Positions 35,520 through 47,565 of a stretch of 64,000 nucleotides of DNA are shown here, piece after piece (the first letter of the stretch is position 1; each line of letters starts with the position of its first letter). Both the position numbers and the translations under genes were made by a program. Below the pieces are notes generated by a model. That model ran no database searches. It was not told where the DNA came from and worked only from the letters and a program-made list of their open reading frames with translations. This DNA is from Strongylocentrotus droebachiensis (Eukaryota; Echinodermata; Echinoidea; Camarodonta; Strongylocentrotidae), in the NCBI GenBank assembly GCA_035222895.1, contig JAVYIG010002369.1, positions 1 to 64,000 on the forward strand, written 5' to 3'.

Positions 35520-36084
35520 GAACACAAAATGACAGATGTTTTTTGTGTGTGCGACGGTTTACCACGCCATAGGCTATCTGAACGAAGCTCTTGAGTTGAT
35601 GTTTTCGAAAGCCTTTGAGATTGTGTTCTAGGTAAAATTTAAGAAAGGCTAGCCATAATAACATGAAACAAAATATGCATAACGATCTTTCATATTTGAA
35701 ATAATGTGCATTTATTGTACATTAATATTCTTCATTGCACCATTAAAATGACAAAATAGAAACTGAATCTCTTTCAGTTTCATTATGGACCAAGATTTAG
35801 GAGGTCCAAGATTCGACACAAAACTATAATCTTGTGCCTGCCAAGTCTTTCATAAAAAAGGTAACATTACCGATAACAAGCATGAATTAATCAAAACATT
35901 AGACACAGTTATGAAACTTTATTTACAATTAGTGACACCTTTATTTGGTACCTGATGTGGACCAGATACAGACGAGTAATTCATCAATTCATTTAAAGTG
36001 CCTCATGTATTTACACGTAACTATTTATCGGTAACGTTTGCCTTTAATGTAGCCAAAATTCCTTTTGATTTCTTGGGCCCATCG
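35520..36084. other. Spacer, no gene seen
   Basis: No defined repeat or gene. Confidence 0.35.
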
Positions 36085-37510
36085 CATATTGGCAAAAAAC
36101 GCCATCTTAGACACATAGCATTCACATACCACCAACATTTTATCAAACAACTTGCTATCACCACATTTGAGTCACTGATTTTACTGTGTAAAATATTTTC
36201 TCGCTGTACACATGAAACTTGCATTTTCGCTCTCATAATCACACGCAGACTCCCCAAAACACTCACGCGATACCTCATTTCAGTAACTGATTATATGTGA
36301 AAATGTTCCCTTGCATTGAACATGAAACAACCATTCATAACCTCACACATATGGCAAACAAAATCATCAGATCGTTAGATTATTACAGAGCTTAATTTTC
36401 TAATTTAAAAGGTATTTAGTCTCCCCAAGCAAATAAATCAAGCAAGTCTACACAATTATTTATATCGTGTAGGCCTACAAAACAACGCACTCGCTTATCA
36501 AAACTTCTTTAGTTCCTTATTTCATTGTTGTAGATGCTCATTAAACATGAAATTTACACACTCATAATGAAACCTCAACTCACCTTTGACAGACAAAATA
36601 ACATTGTATAGATTATTTCTCTAGTTTAATGTACATGTAGGATGTACTCACTGACCACAGACTTTCGCTTTCGAATTTTCATTGTAAGAAATGTTTTTTT
36701 CGCAATGTACACAAACACATTCACATTAGACCACAAGTTCATAATCAGTTGAGCACACAACGGTTATGTGGATTGAGTTACTATTACATTTTCGGCTCAT
36801 CGTTTAAACACTCTCATAATCACACGTAAACATGACGAGAACATTCGTAATTCGAGTTTCGTATTTCATTGTATTGCAGGTCATACGAAACGAACGTTTA
36901 CGTACACGCGATTCAACATTAACTCACATTTTTAATATGCAAAATGTTTCCTCGCAGAACGTTTAAAACAGACACCCTCATTATCACACATAAACTCACC
37001 ACAACACTCAGAATTTAATTTTCAGATATCATTCTGTTGAGTCTCGGTCAGCAGCAGGAATTAATATTCATCTGTGCACATTTTTTCTCCGCTGTTGAGA
37101 TGAAACATTACCAATCAAAATCAAACATAAATCCACCACAACACTCAAAATTTCATTTTCTCATTCCAACTCAAACACACGCACACTCAGCTCAGCATGA
37201 ACTCACCAAAGCACTCAATTATTAGAAAATGTGTAATCAATTATCCCTGTTTAACATGTATCTCGCATTGAACATAGTAAAACATGCATTCACACACGCT
37301 CTACCAGGATGATGTCTCTGCCCAAACATAAACGTACAAGAATACTCATGTGATGCGGTGTGAATTATTAAAATGTCACCTGAAAACTCATTTGACCAAG
37401 CATACGCACATCCCTATAATGAAGACATCAAAGCAATCATTCGCATTTCATTGTGTGCATTCTGTTTCCTATAAACTCACAACAAATCAAACAATACACA
37501 AGTTCAGACA
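36085..37510 (+). repeat. Highly degenerate tandem array, units about 90-170 bp; possible relic C2H2 zinc-finger array
   Basis: Phrases recur irregularly. One is TGTGAAAATGTTTCCTCGC (variants near 36187, 36296, 36938, 37073, 37247); it is followed by a GAACATGAAAC-like string and CATTCACACTCATAATCACA. Another is ATAAACTCACCACAACACTC (near 36985, 37130, 37200). The plus strand is A/C-rich and G-poor. Translated pieces look like broken zinc fingers: GKKRHLRHIAFTYH (36090s), FICAHFFSAVEMKH (37066-37107) and CELLKCHLKTHLTKHTH (37358-37410). Frames shift and stops intervene. It is either an old satellite or a dead zinc-finger gene; unit length is longer than the usual 84 bp. Confidence 0.4.
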
Positions 37511-37514
37511 CATC

Positions 37515-38816
37515 AGTACTTATTTAGACTCAACCAAAGAACTCGCATAAAAAACTCTGTTTTAAATGTGTAGTGGATAAAGGCTATCAGATACAAACTA
37601 TCGCATATTGAATAAACTGGGTGTCAATATTGTCTGCTTCAAAATTGTGACAATAAGAGTGTTTGTGATGAATAAAACTGCGTCAAAAATTGTCAAGCGC
37701 TATGATACCGTTGAATTGAAAATAATATACGATATATCACGTCTCCGAGCTCTTAAGTGTCTTTCGAGCAAGACAAACGGATGGAATTGGTTGGAAAAAG
37801 ACGAAATCAACCTGCTGTGTCGAGACACATTAATGTATTTCTATTTCGAAGTGTGCTTGCGGGGAAAATTGTGACACACAAGCTTTACCTGACCGTGTAA
37901 AATGCGCAGGTGGGCGAAAGGGTATACACACCCTCCAAGCCGGCATATCAGTTACGTTAACATTTGTGCAAAAGGTATCTGACTCGGGTTTAATGAGATT
38001 TACTTTTTCCCATCGATTTCAGCCTTTCGGTGAGGAAATTGCTATACTCAAAGCCCAATATTCGTTCTTTGATGTGCAATTATTATTGAATAACAAAGGT
38101 GCACTTCTAAAGGGATTGCAACGTAGGTGTTTGGGAAAACCTAACCGGATGCTACCGTTTCCTACCAGAATATAAACTTTCTATTTTTAAGAAAATACAC
38201 TTTATCGTGTCGTTCAGGAAGTTGCAATACTCAGAATGGGATATTCGTTCTATAAAGTGTAATTAATAATGACGATGTACTTTCATGTGCATAGCAAACA
38301 TTTTAAAAAAGTACACACAATTGCAAGGCCTTTGACGTATCTTTCCCGGATATGTAGTAGTAGTTTCTAAATTTATTGTAAATTTATAGTGACGTCCACT
38401 GTCTATGCACTATAGACCCATTTACACAAGAAGTAAACATCAAAGAGACAACCTATCGCTTCCCGAATATTAGGAAACGGTTGGCGGAGATTTGCTTTTA
38501 AAAATAAGGGGGTGCTTGAGCTCACTAGGTTCTTCGTCTCATAGTTACGCTAACCATTGGGAAGAAATGAAGAGTCTAGTCCATGATTTCCATCTGACCA
38601 TGGCTACACAATGTTCTACAAACTTAAAATGATAAACAAGAAGGAATAAATGACATGATCGCCTGTCGGTGAGTTTGTTAGATAAAAATCACCTTTGGCA
38701 AGGTCATCTATTAAAGAATCATAATGGTTTTACTTTCGATTTTATTATTGCAATGTAAATTCCTCTTAATGACCACTGACATATCTTTAGTGCATCAGTT
38801 GTCACCAGAAAAATTT
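37515..38816. other. Spacer, no gene seen
   Basis: The 88-codon frame at 37608-37874 has no recognised motif. No defined repeat. Confidence 0.35.
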
Positions 38817-39209
38817 GGACTTCTTAAAGATGAAGTTGAGTTCTGGTCATGCGATTGCATTGTGAAAGAAACGGTGTGGAATCGAACAGAATAGGTTGAT
38901 CATCTATATAAGAATTTGTGTGTATTGCAAGGTTCTGGAATCATCAAAATTATAAGAAATTTGGCCAAGTCTTGGTAAAGTTACAAACACTGTACACAGA
39001 AAGATGTATATGGGACGAATACGTGGCGTAAAAATCCTACCCCCGAGTTTTACGATGTTACATGACATATTTAGAATATGAAGGCATTTGAAGAACCATG
39101 CTTTTCAGGGAACATGTCTTATCTGATGTTCTTCCACACTTGCATAATAAGAATGATAACGCTCACAAATTATTGTTCACCTCTTCCCAGAACTCAACCT
39201 TCTCTTTAA
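38817..39209 (+). repeat. Dispersed 0.4-kb repeat, copy 2
   Basis: Same family as 3235-3635, same orientation, about 35.6 kb away. It has several small deletions relative to copy 1 (for example in the CACGAACACGTGG segment) and a stop in the short frame. Its right edge abuts a hairpin MITE at 39216-39518, which may have inserted into it. Confidence 0.75.
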
Positions 39210-39215
39210 AGCAGG

Positions 39216-39518
39216 GCTCCCACTTAGCCGAGTTGGAGCCTCGAGTTGTGGCGAGCTGGCGCGATCTTATGGCAAGCAGTTTTATCATTAAAACATATTT
39301 CTTGATATCAAGAATTCAATTCTTGATATCACGAAATCGAATTCCTGATATCACGATATCGAATTCTTGATATCAAGAATTACCATTGCTTTACAACATA
39401 AAATTATTTCTTGATATTAAGAATTGATTTCTTGATATCAATTAATAATAAAACGGCTTGCCATACAATCACGCCAGCTCGCCACAACTCGAGGTTCCAA
39501 TTCGGCTAAGTGGGAAAG
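39216..39518. mobile_element. Hairpin MITE with about 60-bp inverted ends and GATATC-palindrome centre
   Basis: The left arm TCCCACTTAGCCGAGTTGG, then CCTCGAGTTGTGGCGAGCTG and GCGCGAT...ATGGCAAG, is mirrored by 39455-39516 with a few mismatches. The centre is a run of palindromic units such as TTCTTGATATCAAGAATT (five or six variants, 39299-39442). No transposase. Target duplication not resolved; CAGGG at the left edge would suit a hAT-type end, but the right edge does not match well. Confidence 0.7.
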
Positions 39519-39524
39519 AAACCT

Positions 39525-42369
39525 TGTTTGGGAAACATAAAGTAACAATGCCCTCAGATAGTGAATGGAGTAGAATAAGGTATTTTCGGTGGCATGAATT
39601 GCTTGTCTAGTTGGTATCATTAGTGTTGATAACAAATAAACCCGCCTGTCATTGTGACCCAGATAATGTTCCATTGTGATAGAATTGTAAATATTAGACT
39701 TTATGATTATTCTTTACTTTGGCAAATTTGGCCTTATTAACATTGACTGATCGGACAAGTCGGTACGACTTAAATGGAACAAGAAAAGTGTTACGTTTTA
39801 ATTATACCCGTTGTATGGAGGACTTATAAAACATAAAATTGTGGATGGTTTCGATAAGATTCGCCTTGATAAAAACAATGAATTCGAATATTTTAATTTC
39901 CATATTCACGTATTTATTGTAGTTATTATCATGATTATAATATTATCAACGTCATTTCCCTTTGGTACTGCATGTTCCTTAACTACAGCTTAAAGAAAGT
40001 TGTCATCTAACCTTAAGGAAATGTGATATTTTGCTATAATACCCTGTCATGTCATCCCTACACACTGTCCTTAAGGTGTTCAAACAATGCCACAGGGTGA
40101 ATTAAAACGCTTCAAGTAATCTCCCACCTTCTACATACTCCTTCGGGCAATGTAACTCGACTGACACAACATACTTTTCGCTGTCAGCATTCGCGAAAGG
40201 TGTTCGGGCCAGGCTCGGTATTATCGAATCTACCCTCTTGAATCTAGCAGATGCTTCAAGTTGCGAAAGGCTTGGTTAGGGGGTCGCCGACCTGAGGCTT
40301 CGATTTCCTTTCTAAACTTCCTCCTGCTTGTCTTTATTTCTAGTGATAATTCCGTGTTTTTCTCAGTGGCGCTTCCGCAAATTCAAAAAAAGTAGGGGCA
40401 CATTCTCTGAAGGACAGGACGGTTTTTCTTCTTAAAAGCTTGTGTTGTTCTCAGCGGCGTATCCGAAAAAATGACTCAGAAAGGAAAAGAGGGACGTGAT
40501 TCTAGCCCCCCCCTTCCCTTCCAAGCTGAATGACGGAAATTACATTTGTTTCGGGAAAGCCCCTTATGCCTTAGAAGAATTGCCAAATGAACTCGCAAAC
40601 TTTCAGGGCCCGACAACCGGGGTAGCCATAGTTCTACATCTGATTCACTTTTTACTGGATAAGGCAATTATTTTTGTCATTCTTTAATTTATAATAAACC
40701 AAAATATCCCATTTTTCCAGCCACTTTAAAAACCACTTTAAAAATCGTCCACATAATTATGAGTGATATTAAATACCTTATGGAATTAAAACTGAAAGTG
40801 AACAAAAAAATGTGTTGGTAGAAACTGATTTGAGGAGGCTTTGATCCGAACAGTCCCTTTTCCCTGTTAAAGAATATTCATTATTTTTTAAAGATTCAAA
40901 ATTGGGCAAACATCCAACAAATGTGTAGCGTTTTAGTCTTCCGAAAAATCATATATCTGAAAATGAGAGGCATGGTTCGTTATCCCGAAAAATCGAATTG
41001 GCATCGAAATATAGGGGTCCCAGTTTGGTGCTTTATTTTAAAAGGTTTGTCTACGATAAAATTGACCTCAATATTACGCACTATCTGTGGGTATGAGGCA
41101 CACATTTCCAGATTGATTTCACCATAACACACAATTATGTATTCCTCTACATTCTACAATTACTTAATGCGGATAACCACAATGATTCAATAATAAAAAT
41201 TAACAAACCAGGAACTGATTATTGACCACAAGGAATTTTGTTGGTTCATTGAATAGGAAATAGAAACAAAGAAAAATGTGGTATAAGTAGAAAATAAGAA
41301 AATTAAAAAGAGGGAATTCGAGGAAATAAGGGATGCATAAACAACGTAACAGTATACTTTTGTCCAAAGTTAAATGGGGACATTCAAAGGCCATTTGCTC
41401 CCTTTTCACGCCAATCAAAGTCATGTTCCTGTGTACTAGTATTCATTCCAAACAGAGATAATGGCAAATTCAAAGGGATATTAACAAAGAAGAAACCCCA
41501 CATGAAACTCAAAACTATCTGCTTTTCAAGTTCTCACGCATCGGCTGGGAAAGCAGTATTTCATGACGCGTGTGAGGGGTGTACGTATCATACAACTAGG
41601 TCAAAGGCACCGGGTTGAGGATCTTTTCACCAGGAAACAGACAATACGCTCTCTACATCAAGATATAGAACAGTGCTTTCAGAAAGAAAGAAAAATACAT
41701 ATACTGAGGATGTTTTTAAAAACATCCCTTACCACTCTTAAACGAATGGGAATGGGGCGCCAATGTACATGTACAATTTTCTTCATGTCTACGACAAATA
41801 AATAATTTGTCTTGTAATTTCCATAAAACAAGTGCTGCGATACGTTGGGGAAAGCGAGTACATCAGGGTGTAAGAGACTCTTCTTAAAAAAAAACGTTTT
41901 GTTCGATTCGGATTAGCAGCATTGCCGGGGGTGGTCATGTCTCTTGAGTTTATATTCACAATAAAATAGGACCAGTTTTAATGCCCTGGTGAAGCTCTTA
42001 AGAACCCCTAACGTGTCAGACTTTTCTCAATTGGTGTTGGTCTATAGCAAGACATTAAATTGTTAAAAAGATTTTTCTATCATTTACTGGAGCACAATTA
42101 AGCAGCTGAGAGGTGAAAGCTATATTGAATTTGATGAGTGACATAATTGTTTTGCCGCTTCACAACATAAAATCGATCCCCAACAAAATTGATTTTTTAG
42201 CAAACAACTACTTCATAGAGGAACCACTTGTGTATCCATTTTCCTGCCGGTGCAGTGCATATGTGACGGACCAAAATATATATCACATGATTAATTTGTT
42301 TTTCATCAGGCAATTGGAATGATAAAAATACTCAGAAAGTCCCAAATCCGTAGTATATGCCTTGGAGAA
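39525..42369. other. Spacer, no confident gene
   Basis: Two short related phrases, CTCAGTGGCGCTTCCG (near 40364) and CTCAGCGGCGTATCCG (near 40450), resemble hAT transposon ends but have no partners I can define. The 80-codon frame at 41563-41805 is not recognised. Confidence 0.35.
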
Positions 42370-42765
42370 CATGTCTCTTCGTCCCAATTCTAACCAGAAA
42401 TCCTGACAAGTTTTCATGGAAACCATTTGTCTGCACTATCTCCGAAACATAAATACGTAAAACGTCATATTTGCATGTCTCCAAACGATGAATTGACATT
42501 TTCAGTCTTTTCATATCTGTGGACGATTTCACAAAACGATTTTTTTTTTCTGTTCATACCCTTTAAACATTTCCTAGAGGACAATTTGTCTCCCATAGCC
42601 CTTCAGGCAATTCCATGAAAATTCTCTCTTTTCATATCTGTAAAAACATTTCCACAAGAAAATATTTCTTTAAATCCCTGAAACGATTACAAAAAACACG
42701 ATTCTTCTTTCATAACCCTGACAAATTTCCATGAATTCAAATGTTCATCTCAATACCTCGTTATC
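42370..42765. repeat. Degenerate minisatellite, unit about 45-50 bp
   Basis: Imperfect repeats of a phrase like TTTTCATATCTGTGACA, followed by ATTTCCATGAAAA and ATTTGTCTCC, occur roughly eight times with many substitutions (TTTTCATGGAAACC near 42412, TTTTCATATCTGTGGACG near 42509, TTTTCATATCTGTAAAAAC near 42632, and AATTTCCATGAATTC near 42725). Confidence 0.5.
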
Positions 42766-42769
42766 AATG

Positions 42770-45700
42770 ATAAAAATTGTCATTGTGCTCGCGGATCTTC
42801 GTAAGGTATACTGCCGGGAATCGGTTTCCTCTATACATTCGTTTTATTAATCGAAAGCGAAAGATGAGTAATACTCTTGCCTTGTTTAAAGAAGGCATTG
42901 TGGGAACGGGAGATAAGAAACATTTCCATATACACATTTTCGTATCCAAATTTGTAGCACTTAATAGTAATTCGAGTCGAAATCGATCGATTTACAATTT
43001 CCCAGAATATTTTCTAAAAGAAATGACCCCCATTTTAGGCTAAAAACAGTTCAACATAAGCTTTATACAGTGTTCAATATAACCCCTATTTAGGATTATC
43101 GAGTAAACGTTCGCAAAAAGACTCCACTTGCACAGAATCGTAAACATAATGTATTCACAGATTTTGGTACATCGTGACAAAATATCAATTTTCGTGAAAT
43201 GTTTTGCTTGTTCAGAAAACCTATCTCTCTTTCTTTCAAAGCAAAAAGAAGAGAACATGCCCTTTTGAAAAGAAAAAAAAGGCAAACATTGACATGTACG
43301 CGTACATCCTGGAACCCACACCCCCCCCCCCCCTTCTACGCGAAAGTTCTAATTATCATGCGTATACAAAACTAATATGAATGGATTTTCTGCCGCTACA
43401 GCCCCCCCCCCCCCTACCAACCCCTTTACACCAAAGATCGGCCAGTGAACGTTTGACTACATGCCTCTGGCCAAACAGGTGATAGACTGTGATGAACAAA
43501 TTAGATTTTGCTTCATCCCGTTTTGGTCCGCCAACAACTAATGAACACTCAGCATCTTCGGAACTGATAGGGAAATTATATCACAAGGGGGTCTTTCCTC
43601 TGCCGTCACAAAATTCTCTAGGATATGGTATTGTCGGTGGAATTTTATTTTAGAGAACAATCCATTTTGCCGGCGTGATTAACGATGGTATAAACGGATC
43701 GTTAAAACAATTTTGACGCCGGAGTGCATAAATAATCACCTATAACGAAGAACAGGGAAGCTCTACGTCATAACTTTGCCGGAATCCAACCTAATATATA
43801 GTACACAGGGTATTCGATATTAGCGGCTTCTTTTTGCAGTTACAAAGCACTGCACACATTATAATATCATGGGGCTACTTAAACTATGAAATGCCATATT
43901 TATATATATATATAGAGAGAGAGAGAGAGACAAATACAGAGAGACAGAAATGGAGAGACAGAGAGAGTCTTACTGCCGTGGGACTGTTCGTTTGGACAAA
44001 GAGCAGGGCGATACCATGATAATCAAACAACATGTGACTATATGAACAAGTATTACTCTATGTCGATAACGTCGATTATTTCATAAACTTAACTTTTACA
44101 ATAAGACAGATTTATCACAATGCAATTTATACCTGTAGAAGGGGTTATCAATTCCGGTTTTGGTAGTCTTTACAACACAAGCTCTGATTTTGTACTGCCC
44201 CTTTTCCCCGGTCACCATGCGAACCCTCTTTACTGTATTTAATAAACCGGTTTACTAACACATTCAACTATTATGCATACTTTTTTTTAACAATGGTGGT
44301 TCTCGACAACCTCAATAATTATCAGAGGTTTCCCCGACATAGTATCAACTAATGTATGCAGCTTGGATTCCAAGTATTGTAGTTCATTCTTAATTCATAG
44401 GTAAATAGAATAACTCGTCGCTGGGGCGAAACAGCCATAGCTTTGAATATGTTTAGTAAACCAGTCTGGTCTATTGAAACTAGAATTCTACACACAATAT
44501 AATACAACCATCAGCACAAAGGTGAATGTCGACTAGTTGATTATCGACTGAAGTCATTTTCTCTGAATTTGCTGTTTATGGATTTCAAAATATTTGGGAC
44601 GAGCAGCAAGTTCAAAGAAGTTTAAGGCTTTATACTGAGACTTCAATAATTTATAACAAGATTTCAATTCGGGTTTGGCAAGTGATTAGGTTTGGCAAAT
44701 TCGTACTGATGTTAAACGTTTAAGCCTTTGTTTACACAATGAAGGAGTTAAAACAACAGATTCCTTTGAAATTTATGACACTGACTACAACTGAACCTAT
44801 TTCCTTCAAGATCTAAATATGTTTTATTTCGGCTTTTCGACTTACCACATATATTTGCTAAATACGCCCACAAGAACAAAATCGAAGATAGAAATAGAAC
44901 TTTCTATGGAATATTTTCTTATTTTCTTTCTTTTCAACCTTATAACTCAGTTTAAGTAAAACGTTCAGCGTGGAAATGAACTGTTTTTTATCACGTTCCA
45001 TAACGAAAACTAATTTCGTACTTACAAAATGCAGTACATCCCACAAAAAACACGCATTTATCCACATACATACGATCATAAACACACACACACGCACCAC
45101 CGCGCACACACATTCGCACACCAAAACATATTTCACATAGTTCCACGCTCTTTTGAAGCGTTCAGTACTGTATCTGTTTGAGGCGGATAAAATATTCTCT
45201 CATATTGCCTTTAAGCAAATGATACCTCAGCCCTGTAACATTACAATTTACACTCAAGCATACATTTAAGTCAGTTAACATGTTGGTTTATATGTGGTAT
45301 TCGAATGATGGTTTATATGTTGTAGTCGAATATCAATTCTGATGTTCATAACTGTTTATCTCACCTAAACATAACGTACAAAAGAGATTAGAGGGCTCGA
45401 CATTGGGCAATATTAAATGTATATTGTTAGTTTAATCAGTATGATAGACTTGATTATTACGAGAAAACGAAGATGATTTATAATTTCTTTATCTTAAAAG
45501 TAAACGACCAGCAATGCAAAAAAAATAACGGCTATATACCATTACATTCAAGTATTTTTAGAGGTACTAAAAAGTAATACATACTGTTGGTGTAACGTAA
45601 AAGTTATGGATCTATTGAAAGCGTGTATGTTTCTCCTTTTCTTAGTCCCATTTAATGTTTTATATTTCTTGACTTGCCCAGTCATTTGAATAACAATAAG

Positions 45701-47559
45701 AGCACAAAATAGGCATTATATTTCGGGCATAACAAAACTGTTTTCCATTTAAATTGCAAAAATCTATATTTATTAACGATTTTAATTTGTCATTATTAGG
45801 AGATATATAACTATAATGAGAAACTTAATTGAGAATTGTTTGCTGGAAAACAAATTCCTTGTTAAGATATTCATAATAATATATGGAAATCATTCATGAC
45901 AGAAATAGATTTCAGTGATTGATACATCCTCTAAGAATCGAAGTGTAGTCTCTTTCTGTCCAAATTATTATTTCGTTTTCTATTTTACTTCACTCTTTTT
46001 ATTTCGTACTACCATTATGTATTACCTACAGATTAACGTTTGCCTCGATTCTACTTAACACAATTTTGTTTCGACTGAAGTTGTATATTTGCATGAAAAC
46101 GAAGCATACATCGAAACAAAAAATATTCAATCTCGCTTCATCCACGTCCATCATATGATTTAAGATGCAATCTCAGTGTACTTAAAATCGTGCAAAACGG
46201 ACAAGGGTGGAGTAGACAACTTAAGCTTTATTATATGCTGTCCCGGGTTGCTATCTGAATCAATTTTGTATGACAAATTACGATGGGGGTGCTCCTGGAC
46301 AGTATGAAGAAGTTTGGGAATCAATCGTGGGAAAGCTTTTGTCATAACAAAAATAAGATATAAATTACCAAAATTACCAAAATTTGGTCCAAAACAATTA
46401 ATTGGAATTCTTTTCATCTGAAATTTAGGAAAAAAATGATGCATTTTCTGTTTTCTGGATACCACTAGTAGTTTTATAACTGCCTGTTTGTTAAGAATTA
46501 CCTTCAACAAATTTGAACTGAAAACTTGGTCGGATTGTTGAAAAGAAGACGACATTTCATTGAGATTCTGCTCACTTTTATAGTTAGATTACAACCTCGA
46601 CAGATTTTATAGCAAAGTGACAAGATATATCGTTAAACCTAAACCTGTATCGAAACGAATTCCATGTCCATTTGCTCACAATACCCAATTTGGGCGGTAA
46701 AAGAATTGCAATATATTATATTTTTCATAAATTTCTTTTTTTATACAAAACATAACTCTTCTTGATTTATTCATAAATTACTCTCTGTACATTCGAATGT
46801 CCAGATCTGCACGCAGAAAATCATTCGCTGCAACGTCACATCGCAATTTGGATGGCAAATGGTGGTCCCATATATTGACATAACTGTTATGACACACAAA
46901 TCCGATTGGAGTTCATTATGACTTTGTGATTAATGGGCCAATAAAAAGGGCAACCAGTCCATTTCTGATTTAAGCCCTTTCTTGTCTCTCGACCCATATC
47001 AGTGTCTCGACAGTACATTTATGTCGCTTTGACGTCATAGAATGTTCGACTCGTTATTTTTTGTAGACGGATAAATACAACTACCTGGTGTGTTCATTCA
47101 TTGATAACCACATGTAATAAATACGCGTGCATGTTGTGATGTTTTACGGAAAGCCTGCATTAATTCAACATTATTCCACTGCCTGTATGAGTCCAGTAGT
47201 ATTCTGCCTTTCCATTTGTGTATTCAGAACATATTTTCCCGCTGTTTCAATTTTGCAAAGCAGTTGCCGAATATACCGTCACAGACAAGGAAACATGATT
47301 TTGGTTGTAGAAATTGTGATCAAGGATGAGTGATTTCTATTGAGATGTGTTCCATATCTTTTCTCCAATTAACCCGCGTTCCTCTCATGACGACTCGCTA
47401 TTCATTGTCAAAGTGTAGACACAAATCACTCCACAGACGATCAACTTCCTGACTAATTTCCTGTCAACATGGCACAGGATTGAACTTTGATGTGACAGAA
47501 CATTGTTGCAAAAGTGGTTCACATAACTAATATCAATCAAACACTGAGAACATTTTTCT
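42770..47559. other. 3' flank of the receptor gene; no other gene seen
   Basis: C homopolymers near 43320 and 43405, a (TA)n(GA)n microsatellite near 43902-43935, a CA-rich run near 45078-45110 and a TGACGTCA at 47030-47037. The 131-codon minus frame at 46160-46555 includes FGPNFGNFGNLY and has no recognised family. This is the downstream side of the minus-strand receptor. Confidence 0.4.
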
Positions 47560-47565
47560 TTTATT
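47560..47565 (-). promoter_or_regulatory. Candidate poly(A) signal AATAAA overlapping the stop codon
   Basis: On the minus strand the receptor's TGA stop shares its last A with AATAAA (reads TGAATAAAAG). If used, the 3' UTR would be only about 10-30 nt. An unusually short UTR makes use of a more distal signal more likely. Confidence 0.2.

Noticed and set aside
46160-46555. 131-codon minus-strand open frame with FGPNFGNFGNLY
   Set aside because: No family, unclear start, and a GGTAATTTT repeat inside. Its length is only slightly above chance in AT-rich DNA.
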